From the NCBI GenBank assembly GCA_905214795.1, contig CAJMNM010000004.1:77861-141860 (forward strand): a stretch of 64,000 nucleotides of DNA. Reading direction: 5' to 3'. Source of the stretch: an uncultured bacterium (GTDB taxonomy: Bacteria; Bacteroidota; Bacteroidia; Bacteroidales; Bacteroidaceae). A model generated the notes under the pieces. That model saw nothing but the letters and a program-made list of their open reading frames with translations. It made no database searches and was not told the DNA's origin. Position numbers and translations under genes: made by a program. Positions 1-9,445 of the stretch are shown one piece after another (positions within the stretch are counted from its first letter, which is position 1; each line of letters starts with the position of its first letter).

Positions 1-1161
1 GTAAAAGGAAATCTTTATTGCAAAGGTACAGCCGAGAATCCTATCCTTATGTCTATTCCGGAAGACCAACGCCTTGCTGACAATATATTTAAAGAGGAAC
101 ATCAATGGGGTGGTATCGTAGCTTATCCTTCATGCGAAGAAATGCTTATCGACCATACTACTATTGAATATACAGGCGGCCAAGTTATTGAAGGCTCTCC
201 AGCTGCTTCTGCCGGTATTTACGAAGCCGGTGACGACGCTTATCCTCAGATTACCACCAACAATCCAAACGGAAATTATGTCATTACCAACAGTGTAATC
301 CGCTACGGATGGTCTGACGGTATTTACATGATGGGCGGTAACGGTATCATCGCCAATAATATCTTTGCCGGAAACGGATATGATGGTGCAGAATCTGTCA
401 ACATCAAGGCCGGATGTAAAGTCGACGTTGCAGGCAACATTATGTACGCACCTAATACCAACGGTTTGAAGCTCTCAAGCGACGGACAGGATGATGTAAC
501 CCGCGCACAAGGCAAAATAAAGGCTTACAACAATACAATCTTCAATGCCGGATGGCGTCGCGACGGTGAAAAAGGCGGTTGCATCTATGCTGAAAAGAAT
601 GTTCTGGCTGATGTTTTCAACAACATGATGGTCAACTGTAAATACCGTGCTCAAACCTCAGGTTGGAAAGATCCGAATAACATTGAAGAAGGTTATGATA
701 CAAAATCTGTCATCGACTATAACTGTTACGTTTCAGGCAGTCAGCAAAGCGATGTAATCTGGGGCGGTGAAATGAATGATGAAGGCGAATGGGAAGCCGG
801 TTCCGGTATAGCATACGCATGGGAAGGTTATAATTATGACCATAAGAATTATCATACTGAACCTTATACTACAGCAGACGGAACTGTCGTTCCTGGAGTT
901 GATGTACACAGTGTGATTGCGACAAGAGACAATCTTCCTAATCCGGGATTTGTCAACTATGATATCAATACAGCCAAAATGAGTAATGTTGTCTACGATG
1001 ACGCATGGGATTTCCATACAACCAATGTAATAGTTGGCGCATACAGCGGAAACGAAGAGTTTGCAAAACCCTACTTCCAGACAAATGGTCTGACAGTAAA
1101 CGGAGAAACTTACTACTCTCCGGCTGTTAAAGCTCAATTTGGAGTATACGGCGCACAATAA
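1..1161 (+). CDS. Right-handed parallel beta-helix protein, C-terminal part (5' cut by window)
   Basis: The reading frame is open to the left edge (it begins VKGNLYCKGTAENPI before the first ATG at 49), so this is the C-terminal part of a larger protein. The pattern GTAENPI followed about 25 residues later by HQWGGI, and then many short turns rich in N and G (NNPNGNYVITNSVI, GNGIIANNIFAGN, NNTIFNAG), is typical of extracellular right-handed parallel beta-helix proteins of Bacteroidetes, some of which bind or cleave polysaccharides. No catalytic residues can be assigned by eye, so the activity is unknown. The last ~100 residues look like a non-helical C-terminal cap. The metallophosphoesterase gene follows about 100 bp downstream on the same strand. 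Confidence 0.75.
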   Translation, partial: VKGNLYCKGTAENPILMSIPEDQRLADNIFKEEHQWGGIVAYPSCEEMLIDHTTIEYTGGQVIEGSPAASAGIYEAGDDAYPQITTNNPNGNYVITNSVIRYGWSDGIYMMGGNGIIANNIFAGNGYDGAESVNIKAGCKVDVAGNIMYAPNTNGLKLSSDGQDDVTRAQGKIKAYNNTIFNAGWRRDGEKGGCIYAEKNVLADVFNNMMVNCKYRAQTSGWKDPNNIEEGYDTKSVIDYNCYVSGSQQSDVIWGGEMNDEGEWEAGSGIAYAWEGYNYDHKNYHTEPYTTADGTVVPGVDVHSVIATRDNLPNPGFVNYDINTAKMSNVVYDDAWDFHTTNVIVGAYSGNEEFAKPYFQTNGLTVNGETYYSPAVKAQFGVYGAQ

Positions 1162-1197
1162 TTATTAAACTAATATCAACGCCATAAAAAAGATAGG

Positions 1198-1237
1198 ATA
1201 TTCCGTCCGACAAATAAATACAGTCGTGACGGAATAT
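1198..1237 (+). terminator. Hairpin between beta-helix gene and metallophosphoesterase gene
   Basis: The arms ATATTCCGTC (1198-1207) and GACGGAATAT (1228-1237) pair perfectly over 10 bp. The T tract after it is weak (TCTTT), so it may terminate inefficiently or only stabilise the 3' end of the upstream transcript. It overlaps the longest possible start of the next ORF, which supports the later ATG at 1268. Confidence 0.4.
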
Positions 1238-1267
1238 TCTTTAAAGAAAAATTCTAATCATTATTAC

Positions 1268-2203
1268 ATGAAAAAAATACTTATTTGTATCGTTCTGCTT
1301 TCATGCTCATGGATAACAAAAGCACAAGATGTTGCAGCATGGAAAGCTATTGAGAAACCTCTGAATTTTTATTTGGCTAACGACCTTGGACGAAACGGTT
1401 ACTATGACCAGAAACCTATTGCCGAGATGATGGGGAAAATGGCCGAAAACATTGATATAGAGTGTGTAGTAGCAGCTGGTGACGTACATCACTTTGAAGG
1501 TGTGCGCAGCACCTCCGACCCTTTATGGATGACAAACTATGAACTTATATACAACCATCCGGAACTTATGCTTCCGTGGTATGCCATATTGGGAAATCAT
1601 GAATACCGTGGTAACACGCAGGCCGTTATTGACTACAGTAAAATCAGTGCACGCTGGAATGTACCGGCTCTATATTATACCAAGGTATTGGAAAGCGACG
1701 ATGTAACAGTCAGACTCGTTATGATTGACACCGCCCCTCTTATCAATAAATATCGCAAAGATAAAGAAGATTATCCGGAAGCCGGATTGAAAGATGATGT
1801 CAAACAGCTCGAATGGATTGACTCTGTGCTTACTGTCGCTAAAGAAGATTGGGTCATCGTTGTAGGTCACCATCCTATTTATGCAGATACAGATAAGAGT
1901 GATTCTGAACGACTTGATTTACAGAAAAGACTCGACCCGATTCTGAGAAAACACAAAAACGTTGACTTCTACCTGTGCGGGCATATCCACAACTTCCAGC
2001 ATATTCGCCAGAAAGGTGCTAATTATGATTATATCGTCAATACTTCAGGTTCATTAAGCCGACCGGTTAAAAAGATTGCAGGCACCCAGTTCTGCAGTGA
2101 TGTTACCGGATATTCTCTTATCACAGCCGATAAAAAAGAACTTGATTTACATCTTATCGATAAGGAAGGACGTATCATCTATACAGTGAAACGCACAAAA
2201 TAA
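1268..2203 (+). CDS. Secreted calcineurin-like metallophosphoesterase (purple acid phosphatase-like)
   Basis: The protein has an N-terminal signal peptide (MKKILICIVLLSCSWITKAQ), which fixes the start at 1268; the frame is open 42 nt further upstream but that part overlaps a hairpin and is not signal-like. The calcineurin-type metal-binding series is present in order: an N-terminal Asp region (YLANDLG), GDVHH, GNHEYRGN, GHHPIY and CGHIHNFQ. The spacing and the GNHE...GHHP...GHxH pattern match the tartrate-resistant acid phosphatase type 5 branch. The family hydrolyses phosphomonoesters with a two-metal centre; the natural substrate here is unknown. It would act in the periplasm or outside the cell. 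No promoter of the TAnnTTTG type is evident just upstream, so it may be read with the beta-helix gene. Confidence 0.85.
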   Translation: MKKILICIVLLSCSWITKAQDVAAWKAIEKPLNFYLANDLGRNGYYDQKPIAEMMGKMAENIDIECVVAAGDVHHFEGVRSTSDPLWMTNYELIYNHPELMLPWYAILGNHEYRGNTQAVIDYSKISARWNVPALYYTKVLESDDVTVRLVMIDTAPLINKYRKDKEDYPEAGLKDDVKQLEWIDSVLTVAKEDWVIVVGHHPIYADTDKSDSERLDLQKRLDPILRKHKNVDFYLCGHIHNFQHIRQKGANYDYIVNTSGSLSRPVKKIAGTQFCSDVTGYSLITADKKELDLHLIDKEGRIIYTVKRTK

Positions 2204-2228
2204 TCCTCTCTCTTTTTATTTTTAAGCA

Positions 2229-2268
2229 AGAGCTGTTTTCCGGTTTTCCGGGAGACGGCTCTTCTTTT
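2229..2268 (+). terminator. Rho-independent terminator after metallophosphoesterase gene
   Basis: AGAGCTGT (2229-2236) pairs with ACGGCTCT (2255-2262) through an 8-bp stem with one G-U pair, with a CCGG-rich loop, followed by TCTTTT. It lies 26 bp after the stop codon. Confidence 0.7.
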
Positions 2269-2359
2269 ATCAAGATATTCCAGCTTTACATATAAGCATT
2301 TCAGGTTGTACTTATACCGTTTCAGTCACAATACTGTTTTCATTCCTTATCGGTCAATG

Positions 2360-2367
2360 TATTTTTG
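2360..2367 (+). promoter_or_regulatory. Candidate -7 box (TATTTTTG) for small lipoprotein ORF
   Basis: TATTTTTG matches the Bacteroidetes -7 consensus TAnnTTTG and lies 29 bp before the ATG at 2396. No good TTTG is present at the -33 position. Confidence 0.4.
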
Positions 2368-2395
2368 CGTCGTAAGTTATCCTAAGAAAAAAATT

Positions 2396-2575
2396 ATGAG
2401 CAAATTAAGAATGACCAGACATAGAAAATCCAGACTTTTTTGTTCCTGTATAAGCTTATCAGCCATATGTATTTTATTTTTATCTTCCTGTAAAAACGAA
2501 ACAAATAAAGAACAGAACCGAATGGGAATATTCCCGTCCGGTTCTGTTCTTTTTATGAGCGAATTGGCTTTTTAA
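2396..2575 (+). CDS. Possible small lipoprotein (59 aa), doubtful
   Basis: The frame from the ATG at 2396 gives a basic n-region (KLRMTRHRKSR), a hydrophobic stretch and a lipobox-like end (LFLSSC-KNE), so the first 35 residues look like a lipoprotein signal peptide. A -7 box lies just upstream. However, the following ~24 residues are encoded by the arms of a strong hairpin terminator (2511-2548), and there is no recognisable mature domain. It could be a real tiny lipoprotein or the 5' end of a decayed gene. A longer in-frame start at 2306 is unlikely because it lies before the -7 box. Confidence 0.35.
   Translation: MSKLRMTRHRKSRLFCSCISLSAICILFLSSCKNETNKEQNRMGIFPSGSVLFMSELAF
2511..2553 (+). 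terminator. Strong hairpin terminator between small ORF and cysS
   Basis: AACAGAACCG (2511-2520) pairs with CGGTTCTGTT (2539-2548), and an inner palindrome GGGAATATTCCC extends the helix. CTTTTT follows on the plus strand. On the minus strand the tail is CTTTATTTG, so it could also stop cysS transcripts. A second hairpin, TTGGCTTT/AAAGCCAA (about 2565-2582), lies closer to the cysS stop. Confidence 0.65.
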
Positions 2576-2604
2576 AGCCAACCGGTTCTTATCTTATTGA
2601 CAGA

Positions 2605-4089
2605 CTATTTATTCAGTTTCCAGGTGAATCCATCCTTAGTGTCCTTCACTTCAAAACCAAGTTCTGCAAGACTGTCACGTATCTTATCACTTGTAGCCCA
2701 ATCCTTATTGGCCTTAGCAATCATACGCTGCTCAAGCAACATATCAACCACCTTGCCAAAAGCCTCTTCACGACCACTGTTGTCACCAACCTCTTCTTTC
2801 AAACCAAGTATGTCAAACGCAAATGTATGGAATATCTCTTCCATAGCAGACAACGCCTCTGGAGTAATAGAAGCTTTCTTGTCCGCAACGGCATTAATCG
2901 TATGACAAGCATCAAAAAGATGACTGATAACCATCGGAGAGTTCAAATCGTCATTCATGGCGTCATAACATTTACGACGCAATTCATTGACCTCATCCAT
3001 TCCCACAGAACCGTCGGCCTGAGGCGTAATCCGTTTCATGGTAGCAAATGCTTCCATCAGTCTTGACAATCCCTTCTCACTGGCCTGAAGGGCTTCATTA
3101 CTGAAGTCAACCGTGCTGCGATAGTGGGCCTGCAAAATAAAGAAACGGATTGTCATCGGACTGTAAGCCTGAGTCAGTTTCTCATGCTCTCCACTGAAGA
3201 ATTGCGGCAAAGTAATAAAATTACCCAGACTCTTACCCATCTTCTGACCGTTTATCGTAATCATATTATTGTGCATCCAATAATTGACCATATCCGATCC
3301 CTGACTGGCTACGGCCTGTGCTATCTCACACTCATGATGAGGAAATACCAAATCCATACCGCCACCATGAATGTCAAAATGGTTTCCAAGATATTTGCGG
3401 CCCATCGCCGTACACTCGCAATGCCATCCGGGGAATCCTTCACTCCACGGACTGGGCCAATGCATGATATGCTGAGGTTGGGCGCATTTCCATAAGGCGA
3501 AATCCACCTGATTATGTTTCTCGCCCACACCATCCAGTTCACGTGAGTTATTAATCACATCCTCCAGATTACGGCCGGACAGCTTGCCATAATGATATTT
3601 CTTATTGTATTTATCAACATCAAAATATACACTACCGTGGCTTTCGTAAGCAAAACCATTGTCCATGATTTCTTTTACAAGCTGGATTTGTTCAATGATA
3701 TGTCCTGTAGCATGCGGCTCGATGCTGGGCGGCAACACGTTCAGCGCAGCCATGGCATCGTGAAAACGGTTGGTATAATACTGTGCCACCTCCATCGGCT
3801 CAAGCTGTTCCAGACGGGCTTTTTTTGCAATCTTGTCTTCTCCCTCATCGGCGTCATGTTCAAGATGGCCTACGTCCGTAATGTTACGCACATAGCGAAC
3901 CTTATAACCAATATGCTGCAGATAACGGAATAAAAGGTCAAACGTAATTGCCGGCCGCGCATGTCCCAGATGAGCGTCTCCATACACAGTCGGACCGCAC
4001 ACATACATACCTACACGGCCCGGAGTAATGGGTTTGAACTCTTCTTTTTTACGGCTCAGCGTGTTATAAATAAATAATTTCTGCTCCAT
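2605..4089 (-). CDS. cysS: Cysteinyl-tRNA synthetase
   Basis: This class I aminoacyl-tRNA synthetase (494 aa, usual length about 460-500) charges tRNA-Cys in the cytoplasm. It carries the N-terminal motif YVCGPTVYGDAHLGHAR, which contains the zinc-ligand Cys and the HIGH-like HLGH, the zinc site GWHCECTAM and HHECE, and the KMSKS-like KMGKSLGN at about residue 290. The C-terminal helical DALR-type anticodon region follows. It is the last gene of a minus-strand cluster, 38 bp after ispG, and ends before hairpins that could terminate the transcript. Confidence 0.97.
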   Translation of the reverse strand: MEQKLFIYNTLSRKKEEFKPITPGRVGMYVCGPTVYGDAHLGHARPAITFDLLFRYLQHIGYKVRYVRNITDVGHLEHDADEGEDKIAKKARLEQLEPMEVAQYYTNRFHDAMAALNVLPPSIEPHATGHIIEQIQLVKEIMDNGFAYESHGSVYFDVDKYNKKYHYGKLSGRNLEDVINNSRELDGVGEKHNQVDFALWKCAQPQHIMHWPSPWSEGFPGWHCECTAMGRKYLGNHFDIHGGGMDLVFPHHECEIAQAVASQGSDMVNYWMHNNMITINGQKMGKSLGNFITLPQFFSGEHEKLTQAYSPMTIRFFILQAHYRSTVDFSNEALQASEKGLSRLMEAFATMKRITPQADGSVGMDEVNELRRKCYDAMNDDLNSPMVISHLFDACHTINAVADKKASITPEALSAMEEIFHTFAFDILGLKEEVGDNSGREEAFGKVVDMLLEQRMIAKANKDWATSDKIRDSLAELGFEVKDTKDGFTWKLNK

Positions 4090-4127
4090 ATTATAATCGT
4101 ATTTAATTTTTCACTTAAAAGAATACG

Positions 4128-6014
4128 TTACACGTTCTCACGTGATTCGGCATTCCATACAGGATCATCGCCGTTTTCGCGTATCAAGGCAAGCAATTTA
4201 TCAACAGCCTCATCCTCCGGAATATTCTTCTCCACACATTCCTTCTGTTTATACAGACTTACCTTACCGCGGGCGGCCCCCACATAACCATAATCAGCGT
4301 CAGCCATCTCACCCGGACCGTTGACAATACATCCCATGATGGCTATCTTCAATCCTTTCAAATGACTTGTAGCCGCCTTAATACGGGCAATCGTATCTTC
4401 CAGATTATACAGCGTGCGTCCGCATCCGGGACAGGATATATATTCCGTCTTGCTGACACGCTGTCTTGCCGCCTGCAATATGCCAAAGGCTGTCGCGTCA
4501 ATATCACGATGAGACAATGTGCCGCTGTTATACAAATATATACCGTCACACAAGCCGTCAAAAAGCAAGGCACCCATATCGGCCGCGCTCTCAAGCTGAA
4601 AATCCTCCTTTTCTTCCTGACTGTGCGCGTAATGCTGGAATACAATCACGGGATTGGTCAATCCCTCACACATCATCTCGTGTATCATGGCCCTCAGTTC
4701 ACCCGGACGATTCTGGTGGCTGCTCTGAGCTATAACCACCACCTCAGGATGATATTTCAGACAGGCACGCGCTTCCTCATTCAACATCGGATAGTTCAGG
4801 AACAAGAACTTAAGATCCGACTTGCAGGCACTCATGAACGGCAACAGATTATGCGAAAAAGCGGGATAAGTACCGGGTTCGCCCGTCCATGCGTCGGCAT
4901 CCACAATATAGGCACACGATTCACGATTACCCTCTGCCGGCAATTCATGGCCACAATAAATATAATCCGGACACAAATCGGCTGAACCGGCCTCATATTT
5001 CTTCCCAGCCAAATCCATACGGTCTGATACGACAACAGGCACCTGACCGCCGCCGATATTATGCACCGCATGTGTCTTACGTCGCAACGGATGCAGCCAG
5101 TCAAAGTCCGGAGCCACCTTGCCCGGTATCATCATATGCCCTTCCCGGCGTGTCACATAATCCACGAGCTTGCGCGCCACAGGGATTTCCGCTTCTGGCG
5201 CCTCGCTGAGCGAAACCCTCACGGTATCACCCACACCGTCTGTCAACAATGCGCCGATACCTACCGCGCTCTTTATGCGTCCGTCCTCACCGTCACCGGC
5301 CTCGGTCACACCCAGATGCAACGGATAATCCATACCCTCATCCTCCATGACCTTTACCAACAGGCGGACACTCTCCACCATGACAACCGTGTTACTTGCC
5401 TTAATGGAGATAACTACATTATCAAAATGCTCCTTCTTACAGATACGCAGAAACTCCATACAACTCTCTACAATACCGGCCGGAGTGTCGCCATAACGGC
5501 TCATGATACGGTCGCTAAGCGAACCATGATTCACACCGATTCTTACAGCTGTATGATTTTCACGGCACTTGTCAAGGAACGGCACAAAACGTTCTTCTAT
5601 CTTCTTCAATTCTGCCGCATATTCCTCATCGGTATATTCCAAATGTTTAAAGGTTCGTGCGGCATCCACATAATTACCGGGATTGATACGTACCTTTTCG
5701 GCATATAGCGCCGCCACATCTGCCACACGCGGATTGAAATGCACATCTGCCACCAAGGGAACACGACAGCCCGCGGCACGTACGCCGGCATTAATCTGGC
5801 GCAGGTTCTCTGCTTCGCGCACTCCCTGAGTAGTCAAACGCACATACTCGCCGCCGGCCTGGGCGATACGCAATGTCTGCGCTACGCTGGCCGCGGTGTC
5901 CATTGTCGAAGTATTTGTCATACTCTGTATCCTTATCGGCCAATGTCCACCCAAAGGCGTCTCACCGATCTGCACCTCACAGGTCGGCCTGCGTTGATAG
6001 TTGAAAAGTTCCAT
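4128..6014 (-). CDS. ispG: 4-hydroxy-3-methylbut-2-en-1-yl diphosphate synthase, long form
   Basis: IspG (GcpE) is the iron-sulfur enzyme of the MEP isoprenoid pathway that reduces MEcPP to HMBPP. This 628-residue protein is the long form known from Bacteroidetes, Chlamydiae and plants, with an extra middle domain compared with the ~370-residue enzyme of Escherichia coli. The N-terminal TIM-barrel part begins at PIRIQSMTNTSTMDTAA and contains the conserved VRIGVNHGSL. The C-terminal part carries the [4Fe-4S] ligands in SCPGCGRT and GCIVNGPGEM. It sits 18 bp downstream of purE and 38 bp upstream of cysS in the same orientation. Confidence 0.96.
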   Translation of the reverse strand: MELFNYQRRPTCEVQIGETPLGGHWPIRIQSMTNTSTMDTAASVAQTLRIAQAGGEYVRLTTQGVREAENLRQINAGVRAAGCRVPLVADVHFNPRVADVAALYAEKVRINPGNYVDAARTFKHLEYTDEEYAAELKKIEERFVPFLDKCRENHTAVRIGVNHGSLSDRIMSRYGDTPAGIVESCMEFLRICKKEHFDNVVISIKASNTVVMVESVRLLVKVMEDEGMDYPLHLGVTEAGDGEDGRIKSAVGIGALLTDGVGDTVRVSLSEAPEAEIPVARKLVDYVTRREGHMMIPGKVAPDFDWLHPLRRKTHAVHNIGGGQVPVVVSDRMDLAGKKYEAGSADLCPDYIYCGHELPAEGNRESCAYIVDADAWTGEPGTYPAFSHNLLPFMSACKSDLKFLFLNYPMLNEEARACLKYHPEVVVIAQSSHQNRPGELRAMIHEMMCEGLTNPVIVFQHYAHSQEEKEDFQLESAADMGALLFDGLCDGIYLYNSGTLSHRDIDATAFGILQAARQRVSKTEYISCPGCGRTLYNLEDTIARIKAATSHLKGLKIAIMGCIVNGPGEMADADYGYVGAARGKVSLYKQKECVEKNIPEDEAVDKLLALIRENGDDPVWNAESRENV

Positions 6015-6032
6015 GTTATCTGTTCGGAATCT

Positions 6033-6539
6033 TTAGTTGCACTTAAAAGCGTATTTCACTTCTGCCAGATCGGCGTTAGCCTTTACAATTTTCTGCTTAA
6101 GTCCTTCTTTATAAGCCTTCAGTTTGCCGGCAAGCGCTTCATCGGCCAAAGCCAGCATCTCGGCAGCCAATATGGCAGCATTCTGAGCTCCGTTTACACC
6201 AACCGTTGCCACGGGTATGCCGGGAGGCATCTGAACAATAGACAAAAGCGCATCCAACCCGTCGAGCATACCTTTAATAGGCACACCTATCACAGGCACT
6301 ACCGTACTGGCGGCAATAACTCCGGGTAAAGCCGCAGCCATACCGGCACCGGCAATAATCACTTTCACACCCCGTTCTGAAGCACCCTTTGCAAACTGTT
6401 CAACCTCATCGGGTGTACGATGAGCTGACAAGGCGTTCATCTCGAACGGAATCTCCATTTCATCAAAAAACCTGGCAGCCTTCTCCATAACCGGAAGATC
6501 TGACGTACTGCCCATAATAATACTTACAACAGGTTTCAT
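6033..6539 (-). CDS. purE: N5-carboxyaminoimidazole ribonucleotide mutase
   Basis: PurE converts N5-CAIR to CAIR in purine synthesis, working after PurK in class I systems. The 168-residue protein has the N-terminal loop MGSTSDLPVMEKA, the substrate-binding LSAHRTPDE and the AGAGMAAALPGVIAA segment characteristic of class I PurE. It lies 37 bp after the PAP2-family gene and 18 bp before ispG. Confidence 0.95.
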   Translation of the reverse strand: MKPVVSIIMGSTSDLPVMEKAARFFDEMEIPFEMNALSAHRTPDEVEQFAKGASERGVKVIIAGAGMAAALPGVIAASTVVPVIGVPIKGMLDGLDALLSIVQMPPGIPVATVGVNGAQNAAILAAEMLALADEALAGKLKAYKEGLKQKIVKANADLAEVKYAFKCN

Positions 6540-6576
6540 ATTCTGATTCTGATTAAATTATAATTGGATAATATTC

Positions 6577-7191
6577 TTAAAATATAATACCGACAAAGCC
6601 ACACACCACACCGACCAGTGTTCCTACCACCACTTGCGACAAAGTGTGCTGTCGAAGCCACATTCGGCTGCTGCCCACAGCTCCTGCCAGAAGAATCAAC
6701 ACGCATAACCAATTGACCGGATTAAACATGAAAATAACCGAATAGGCCACTAATGCTCCGATAATACCGCCGGCACCGGCCGCGTGTGTACTGATTTTCC
6801 ACCATATGTTTATCACGGCACAAACCAACTGTATCATTAATGCCGAAACAATGATTCCCTGCATATAATGAGGCAAATGCATTCTGTGCATCAGATACCA
6901 GCAAGCCATATACGACACGATAGACCAGACATAAGGTACACTTCTGTTCTGGCGTATCCGCAAGTGATGGGCCGCCCATCCGTTGACTTTCCGGTAAACC
7001 CAGGCACCGGCCTGTGGAAACAGGATTGTAAACACATATACCACAACCAGAACATAAATCTTATAGCCTGCCGGAAGCAGTCTGAGATAAGTCAGTGTAA
7101 ACAGTGCCACAAAACCGACCAACGGCATGTAATAGGGTCTGAACAGCCACGACAGCAGTCGTGCTATCCGTGAAACATATTTCGTTTTCAT
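6577..7191 (-). CDS. PAP2-superfamily membrane protein
   Basis: The 204-residue protein is almost entirely hydrophobic with about five to six membrane segments. It keeps the late PAP2 phosphatase features KISTHAAGAGG (active-site His region) and GSSRMWLRQHTLSQVVVG (Arg and His of the third motif), though the first motif (KxxxxxxRP) is not clear and the usual Asp is replaced by Gln in HTLSQ. It may dephosphorylate a lipid phosphate at the inner membrane, or the activity may be altered. Its ATG overlaps the rpoN stop codon (ATGA at 7188-7191), so the two genes are translationally coupled. Confidence 0.8.
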   Translation of the reverse strand: MKTKYVSRIARLLSWLFRPYYMPLVGFVALFTLTYLRLLPAGYKIYVLVVVYVFTILFPQAGAWVYRKVNGWAAHHLRIRQNRSVPYVWSIVSYMACWYLMHRMHLPHYMQGIIVSALMIQLVCAVINIWWKISTHAAGAGGIIGALVAYSVIFMFNPVNWLCVLILLAGAVGSSRMWLRQHTLSQVVVGTLVGVVCGFVGIIF

Positions 7192-8693
7192 CTTCTTAAT
7201 CTTGCCACCGGAATACCTAATTGCTCACGATATTTAGCCACCGTGCGGCGTGCTACCGGATAACCTTCTCCTTTCAGCTTCTCCGCCAGGGCCTCGTCGC
7301 TCAACGGTTTACTTTTATCTTCCTGCTCCACCATGGCTTTCAACCGGTTCTTAATCTGCCTTACGGCTATCTCCTCACCGGCTGCGGTAGTCATACCGTC
7401 TGTAAAAAACCATTTCAACGGATAAATACCAAAACGTGTCTCTACATACTTACTGTTAGTCACTCTCGACACCGTTGATATATCATACCCTGTACTCTGA
7501 GCCACATCTTTCAGTTTCATCGGCTTCAGCCGCATTTCGTCGCCGTCCTCAAAGAAATCATACTGCCTGCGCATGATGTCATTCATCACTGCCAGCAAAG
7601 TGTGACGACGCTGATTAATCGCGTCAATAAAGCCCTGAGCCTGCTCAATCTTTTGCCGGGTATACACCAACGCCTCCTTTTCCGCACGTCCCGGCTTATC
7701 CTTACGGTTTGCCGCATGTTCAAGCAACTCCTCATATGACGGACTGATACGCAATGCGGGCACATCACCGTTGTTTAATGACAATTCAAGATGACCTTCA
7801 TCATCGCTGCTCACAATAAAATCGGGTACCACCTGATGGAAATTATGCCCTTCAACCTCTCCCATCGCACTACCCGGTTTCGGATTCAACCGGGCCAGTT
7901 CACGCTGTATGGTGCGTACATCTGTCGGCGAAAGTTTCATTTTCTCGGCTATCCTGTCCCATCGTTTGTGAGTAAAATCATCAAAATAACGTTCCACCAC
8001 CTTTAACTCAGCCTGTTTGATGGGTGTTTTAAAACCGCTCTCACGCTTTATCTGCAACATCAGACATTCACGCAAATCCCTTGCGCCGACGCCGGGCGGA
8101 TCAAAAGTCTGAATCTTCTCCAACACACTGGTCAACTCAGACACATTGGTCTTGATATTATGATAAATCTCCAATTCATCAACCAATGAAGACAAATCCT
8201 TTTTCAACATGCCGTCATCTTCCAGCGAGCCTATCAGATAATCCATCAGCAGCTTTTCATGTTCACTTAACTGTGCCTCATTCATCTGCTCTCTCATCAT
8301 CTCATAAAACGATGTCGTGTCTCCATATTCCATGGTCCGGCCACTTCCCGAACCGTTATACCCGTTCGTCATGTAGTCGGGCACGTCATCTTCACTGCGA
8401 TAATCATCCAACAGTTGCTTGAGTTGTCCTGAAGGCTCATCCTCATTAAAGAAATCAGGCTCTTCATTGGACATATCCTCCTCATTGTCAGTCTGTCCGG
8501 ATACAGAATCATCACCATCCGACTCCGATGATGAAATCTTTTCCTCCAATGCACCATTATCCATCAATTCATTTTTCACACGTTGTTCCAGTTCAGCTAT
8601 CGGCATCTCCAACAGTCTGACCTGCAATACCTGCTGAGGTGACAATGTCTGCACCTGCTGCAATGAATTGGTTTGTATGAGTTTTTGCGCCAT
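7188..8693 (-). CDS. rpoN: RNA polymerase sigma-54 factor
   Basis: The 501-residue protein shows the full sigma-54 layout. A Gln- and Leu-rich activator-interacting N-terminus (SLQQVQTLSPQQVLQVRLLEMP) is followed by an acidic linker (residues ~50-105), a core-binding domain, an HTH region and the C-terminal RpoN box ARRTVAKYREQLGIP, which reads the -24 promoter element. Sigma-54 needs an AAA+ activator to melt promoters; none is in the window. It heads the cluster and has a -7 box about 106 bp upstream of the start. Confidence 0.97.
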   Translation of the reverse strand: MAQKLIQTNSLQQVQTLSPQQVLQVRLLEMPIAELEQRVKNELMDNGALEEKISSSESDGDDSVSGQTDNEEDMSNEEPDFFNEDEPSGQLKQLLDDYRSEDDVPDYMTNGYNGSGSGRTMEYGDTTSFYEMMREQMNEAQLSEHEKLLMDYLIGSLEDDGMLKKDLSSLVDELEIYHNIKTNVSELTSVLEKIQTFDPPGVGARDLRECLMLQIKRESGFKTPIKQAELKVVERYFDDFTHKRWDRIAEKMKLSPTDVRTIQRELARLNPKPGSAMGEVEGHNFHQVVPDFIVSSDDEGHLELSLNNGDVPALRISPSYEELLEHAANRKDKPGRAEKEALVYTRQKIEQAQGFIDAINQRRHTLLAVMNDIMRRQYDFFEDGDEMRLKPMKLKDVAQSTGYDISTVSRVTNSKYVETRFGIYPLKWFFTDGMTTAAGEEIAVRQIKNRLKAMVEQEDKSKPLSDEALAEKLKGEGYPVARRTVAKYREQLGIPVARLRR

Positions 8694-9445
8694 GTTATTT
8701 ATTTACTAAACTACTCTATCCAATTATTAAACGCCCCACAAATAACCTTTATAAAAGAGATTATCCCACAGGCATAAAAAGATAAAGTTTATCTATTGCA
8801 AAGATAAACAAATTTTCAGAAAACCTGTACTTAAAGGCCCTTATATCATTATTGTTAAAGCCATAATACGAAAAAATGCCAAAAACAGACTGACTGCCGG
8901 TATCGTTCTAACGCAATAAAACAAGCTTTACACACTGCTGTTTCTCTTGCCTCTGTTCCGTCTTCCTATGGTAAGAATATTTTATTTTTGTTCATAATGG
9001 TTATCGAGAGCGACAACGGTGGAAATGATGTATCAAAGAAACTCATATCCGACCTGAAAACCCTATTTTTCTTTCTATTTTTTACGTTTTTCTACTATAT
9101 TAGGCATTAGCATAACATTGCTTTTTGTTTTAATTTTTCATGAAATTCGCCCGTTTTCGCAACACAAAACACAGCATTTGATAAGAAAAAACATCATATT
9201 AATGACAATATGACAAAACATAATCTTTCGTTTTCACCGTTTTTATATCACATTTTGGTGCCGAACATGAAAACCGTATGTATATCGGGAGAAACAGCGG
9301 GATATTTTCGCTATTTCTCCCTTATTTCTCTAAAAGTTTGTTTCCGGCAGTTTTTACCCGATTGGAAATATTTTTACTAATTAAAGGCACCCGGCACAGA
9401 CATGTCAGGATATTTCCTTGCGACATAAAATTCACTTTGGAAAAC
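8694..9445. other. Gene-poor region upstream of rpoN
   Basis: Apart from the rpoN promoter near 8800 I see no gene. The stretch is AT-rich with many T runs, and short ORFs in it lack any domain or coding bias I recognise. It leads into the 22-bp repeat array at 9446. Confidence 0.5.
8799..8806 (-). promoter_or_regulatory. Candidate -7 box for rpoN cluster
   Basis: The minus strand reads TATCTTTG, the most common form of the Bacteroidetes -7 box, 106 bp upstream of the rpoN start. The -33 TTTG is not well conserved. Confidence 0.5.

Noticed and set aside
8997..9110. 37-codon ORF starting MVIESDNGGNDVSKK behind a TATTTTTG box
   Set aside because: The front looks coding-like, but it ends in a run of Phe codons from T tracts; it is too short to support without transcript data.
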